This document shows positions 6,167-8,272 of a stretch of DNA of 8,272 nucleotides, piece by piece. A program made the translations under genes and the position numbers. Numbering within the stretch: the stretch's first letter is position 1; every line of letters begins with the position of its first letter. The notes below the pieces were generated by a model, which was not told the DNA's origin, made no database searches, and worked only from the letters and a program-made list of their open reading frames with translations. The DNA lies in assembly GCA_964453575.1 (NCBI GenBank), contig CAYVRW010000099.1:1-8272 (forward strand), written 5' to 3'. Source of the stretch: JABDBK01 sp964453575 (GTDB lineage: Bacteria > Pseudomonadota > Gammaproteobacteria > DSM-16500).

Positions 6167-6832
6167 ATGTTAAATTCTTTATTTATTCAACCTCATTGGC
6201 CAGCACCCGCAACTGTGCGCGCCTTTTGTACATTACGACAAAGTGAGACAAGCTTGTCTGCTCTTCATCTGCCCTCTGAGCCCATATGGTTAAAACAAAT
6301 ACATAGCCAAATTGCCATCCCTGCCTCAGAAAAAAACCGGGATCAAGAAGCTGATGCAAGTTATACTGATCAAATTAATACCGTATGCGTGGTGCGCACT
6401 GCAGATTGTTTGCCTATCTTAATATGCAATCAACAAGGTACTTATGTTTCAGCTATTCATGGTGGTTGGCGTGGGTTGCAGCAGAACATTATTGATAACA
6501 CCTTAAATAAAATACCCTGCCGGCCAGAAGATTTAATGGTTTGGTTAGGCCCTGCTATTGGGCCTAAGCATTTTGAAGTGGGCGGTGAAGTAAGAGATTT
6601 GTTCATCAGCATGGATAAAAATTTAGAGGCAGCATTTAAACCATTTAATCAGCGTTGGTTGTGTGACATTTATACCATTGCTAAAATACAATTAACAAAA
6701 CGCCATGTAACTCATATTTATGGCGGAGATTATTGTACTTATTCCGATCCAGAAAAATTTTATTCCTATCGACGCGATGGGGCTAACACTGGACGCATGG
6801 CCAGCTTAATTTGGATTAACAGTTCTTTTTAA
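6167..6832 (+). CDS. pgeF: Peptidoglycan editing factor PgeF (YfiH/LACC1 family), compact form
   Basis: PgeF is a cytoplasmic multicopper-polyphenol-oxidase-like fold protein. In E. coli it keeps L-Ser out of the peptidoglycan stem peptide, and relatives have purine nucleoside phosphorylase activity. The 221-residue product keeps the three metal/active-site residues: His46 (KQIH), Cys81 (TADCLP) and His98 (AIHGGWRG). It also keeps WLGPAIGP (126-133), FEVGGEVR (136-143) and the C-terminal FYSYRRDGANTGRMAS. It is about 22 residues shorter than E. coli YfiH. The missing part is the N-terminal GG-x-S...SLNLG...VGD...NR segment between CTLRQ (21-25) and LPSEPIW (35-41). The reading frame is intact. 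The ATG is the first start after an in-frame TGA at 6146-6148 and lacks a Shine-Dalgarno sequence. Its stop overlaps the downstream ATG by one base (TAATG). Confidence 0.93.
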   Translation: MLNSLFIQPHWPAPATVRAFCTLRQSETSLSALHLPSEPIWLKQIHSQIAIPASEKNRDQEADASYTDQINTVCVVRTADCLPILICNQQGTYVSAIHGGWRGLQQNIIDNTLNKIPCRPEDLMVWLGPAIGPKHFEVGGEVRDLFISMDKNLEAAFKPFNQRWLCDIYTIAKIQLTKRHVTHIYGGDYCTYSDPEKFYSYRRDGANTGRMASLIWINSSF

Positions 6833-6833
6833 T

Positions 6834-6837
6834 GGAA
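6834..6837 (+). promoter_or_regulatory. Ribosome binding site favouring the internal start of the protease gene
   Basis: GGAA lies nine bases before the ATG at 6847-6849. The earlier in-frame ATG at 6832-6834, which overlaps the pgeF stop, has only T-rich sequence before it. The later start also gives a typical signal peptide beginning MNKINYF. Confidence 0.4.
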
Positions 6838-6846
6838 ACAATCCTT

Positions 6847-8193
6847 ATGAATAAAATTAACTATTTTTTAGGTTTGATACTTACTTTAATATTTAGCAAC
6901 TGCTATGCCATTGCTATTACCACTAATACCTTAGCTCCTATGCTAGAAAAAGCTTCACCTACCGTCGTTAACGTCAAGTCACAAATCAAAATTTCCAGCT
7001 TAGAAACCATTGCAAAACTGCAAAGAGAAAGGAATTTAAGCGGCAAAAACGGCCCTATTCCCGATAAAATCTTATCTATTGCGTCTGGCGTTATTGTGGA
7101 TGCGCAAAATGGCTATATTTTAACAAATGCCCATGTGATCGATGAAGCGCAATCGGTGGTGGTGACCCTAGATGATGGACGTCACTATAATGCAAAAACT
7201 ATTGGTCTAGATAAAACTTCCGATATTGGTGTCATTCAAGTTCGCGCAAAAAATTTAGTCGCAATCCCTATTGCTAATTCAGATGATTTAAAAGTAGGTG
7301 ATGTTGTCGCTGCGATTGGAAATCCCTTTGGATTAAACCAAACAGTGACTTCAGGCATTATCAGTGCATTGGGTCGAACAGCGCTCGGCATAGAATCTTA
7401 TGAAAACTTTATTCAAACCGATGCTTCGATTAACTCTGGAAATTCAGGCGGCGCACTTATTAATACTCAAGGGCAGCTCATAGGTATTAATACTGCTATT
7501 CTTGCACCAAGCCAAGGAAATGTGGGCATAGGTTTTGCTATTCCTTCTAATATTGCCATGACTGTGATGAAACAACTCATACAATATGGAAATGTAAAAC
7601 GCGGTTCATTGGGAATAAGCGCTCAGGACATTTCACCTGACCTTGCAACAGCCTTTAATTTACCTACGCAAAAAGGTGCTGTGGTAACTTTAGTTATGCC
7701 TAGTTCTCCTGCATTTTACAGCGGCTTTCAACCGGGTGATATTATTACTTCTATCAACGGTACTCCTATCAAAAAAGCCAATGATGTCGTAAGTGCTATT
7801 GCATTTTTGCGCGTTGATTCTAAAGCTAACATCACTATTTTACGCAATAAAAAACCCATGACGATAAACGTCACCATCACCGATCCGAAAAAACGTAAAG
7901 AAATAAGCGAACAAAATGATCCGTTTTTGTATGGGGTCGGCATGAAAAATTTAAGTGTGCGTCATCCTATATACGGTCAAATTGATGGCGTTATGGTGCT
8001 ATCGGTGGATGAAGATAGTAATGCTTGGCATGCTGATTTATTACCGGGTGATGTTATTGTTTCGGCTAACGAACAAAAAGTCACGGATACTGAAAATCTT
8101 AAGAAAGCTGCTTTGGCTGCAAAACAAACGCTGCTGCTTAATGTATTGCGGGGAAATGGGGCGATTTATTTGGTGGTGAGTAAAGAGCAATAA
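6847..8193 (+). CDS. degQ: Periplasmic serine protease/chaperone, DegP/DegQ (HtrA) family
   Basis: HtrA proteases degrade or refold damaged envelope proteins in the periplasm as oligomers. From the ATG at 6847 the protein has 448 residues, with a Sec signal peptide (hydrophobic core about 6-16) ending near CYA or AIA (cleavage after 21 or 23). The trypsin-like domain carries the triad His96 (TNAHV), Asp126 (SDIGV) and Ser200 (NSGNSGGAL). Two PDZ domains follow at about 252-345 and 360-448, the first with RGSLGI (252-257) and the second ending near the C-terminus. Length and the short region before the triad His fit DegQ or MucD-type members better than E. coli DegP, but the symbol is not certain. 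An upstream ATG at 6832 would add five residues (METIL) and overlap the pgeF stop. Translation is probably coupled to pgeF. No terminator is visible downstream within the window. Confidence 0.93.
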   Translation: MNKINYFLGLILTLIFSNCYAIAITTNTLAPMLEKASPTVVNVKSQIKISSLETIAKLQRERNLSGKNGPIPDKILSIASGVIVDAQNGYILTNAHVIDEAQSVVVTLDDGRHYNAKTIGLDKTSDIGVIQVRAKNLVAIPIANSDDLKVGDVVAAIGNPFGLNQTVTSGIISALGRTALGIESYENFIQTDASINSGNSGGALINTQGQLIGINTAILAPSQGNVGIGFAIPSNIAMTVMKQLIQYGNVKRGSLGISAQDISPDLATAFNLPTQKGAVVTLVMPSSPAFYSGFQPGDIITSINGTPIKKANDVVSAIAFLRVDSKANITILRNKKPMTINVTITDPKKRKEISEQNDPFLYGVGMKNLSVRHPIYGQIDGVMVLSVDEDSNAWHADLLPGDVIVSANEQKVTDTENLKKAALAAKQTLLLNVLRGNGAIYLVVSKEQ

Positions 8194-8203
8194 AAACAAT
8201 AAA

Positions 8204-8272
8204 CCCTCACCCCTGCCCCTGTAGGATCGACGCATAATTTTGAGAAGAGAGCCCCTCTCCCCTCCAACGCTC
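8204..8272. repeat. C-rich dispersed-repeat-like sequence, cut by the window end
   Basis: After the protease gene the sequence becomes C-rich: CCCTCACCCCTGCCCCT (8204-8220), then 30 bases of different composition (8221-8250), then GCCCCTCTCCCCTCC (8251-8265). GCCCCT occurs at 8215-8220 and again at 8251-8256, so the 30-base unit is bounded by a 6-bp direct repeat. Removing the 30-base unit and one GCCCCT joins the flanks into CCCTCACCCCTGCCCCTCTCCCC, a type of intergenic repeat common in many bacterial genomes (from memory). The other half of any palindrome would lie beyond the window. Confidence 0.45.

Noticed and set aside
6145..6246. Short plus-strand frame beginning at ATG 6145, overlapping pgeF in another frame
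   Set aside because: About 33 codons, no ribosome binding site, no recognisable features. The pgeF frame carries all the family motifs.
7728..8235. Alternative frames on both strands in the 3' half of the protease gene
   Set aside because: They overlap the PDZ domains of a clearly recognisable HtrA protein and show no independent coding evidence.
1..8272. CRISPR array, tRNA, rRNA or insertion-sequence gene
   Set aside because: No regularly spaced repeats, no tRNA-like cloverleaf, no rRNA sequence and no transposase or integrase motif was found by reading both strands.

Overview
The window looks like chromosome from an AT-rich gammaproteobacterium, most likely a host-associated or intracellular lineage such as the Legionellales (inference). 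Three things point there. The bamD/rluD divergent pair followed by pgeF is a gammaproteobacterial core neighbourhood. The proteins resemble their E. coli counterparts across their whole length but are clearly diverged. The accessory genes are of the type common in intracellular bacteria: tandem ankyrin-repeat proteins and a Gly/Ala-rich membrane protein with charged tails. The species cannot be fixed from the sequence.

Layout. Positions 1-128 are non-coding, with a C-rich stretch that includes a run of 13 C. Two tandem paralogous ankyrin-type genes follow (129-1067 and 1102-2100, + strand), probably one transcription unit. A large perfect inverted repeat (arms 2121-2138 and 2153-2170) separates them from the convergent bamD (2181-2963, - strand), the outer-membrane assembly lipoprotein. 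A 94-bp divergent promoter region leads to rluD (3058-4020, + strand), which overlaps by ATGA a gene for a six-span inner-membrane protein (4017-4841). That gene converges, with a 5-bp gap, on an unrecognised 368-residue membrane protein encoded on the - strand (4847-5953). The 213-bp region upstream of the latter holds a good sigma70-type promoter overlapped by a near-consensus Fur box, and on the other side a tandem ~20-bp repeat in front of pgeF (6167-6832, + strand). pgeF ends in a TAATG overlap with a DegP/DegQ-type periplasmic protease gene (best start 6847, end 8193). The last ~70 bases are a C-rich dispersed-repeat-like sequence cut by the window edge.

How the parts fit. BamD (outer-membrane protein assembly), PgeF (peptidoglycan precursor quality control) and DegQ/DegP (periplasmic protein quality control) are envelope-maintenance genes around the ribosomal modification gene rluD. 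Compared with E. coli, where rluD and pgeF are adjacent, two extra genes lie between them. One is the Fur-boxed membrane protein, which I regard as the most interesting item: an apparently iron-controlled, lineage-specific protein with some features of secreted effectors. Its function is unknown and no new system is demonstrated by the sequence alone.
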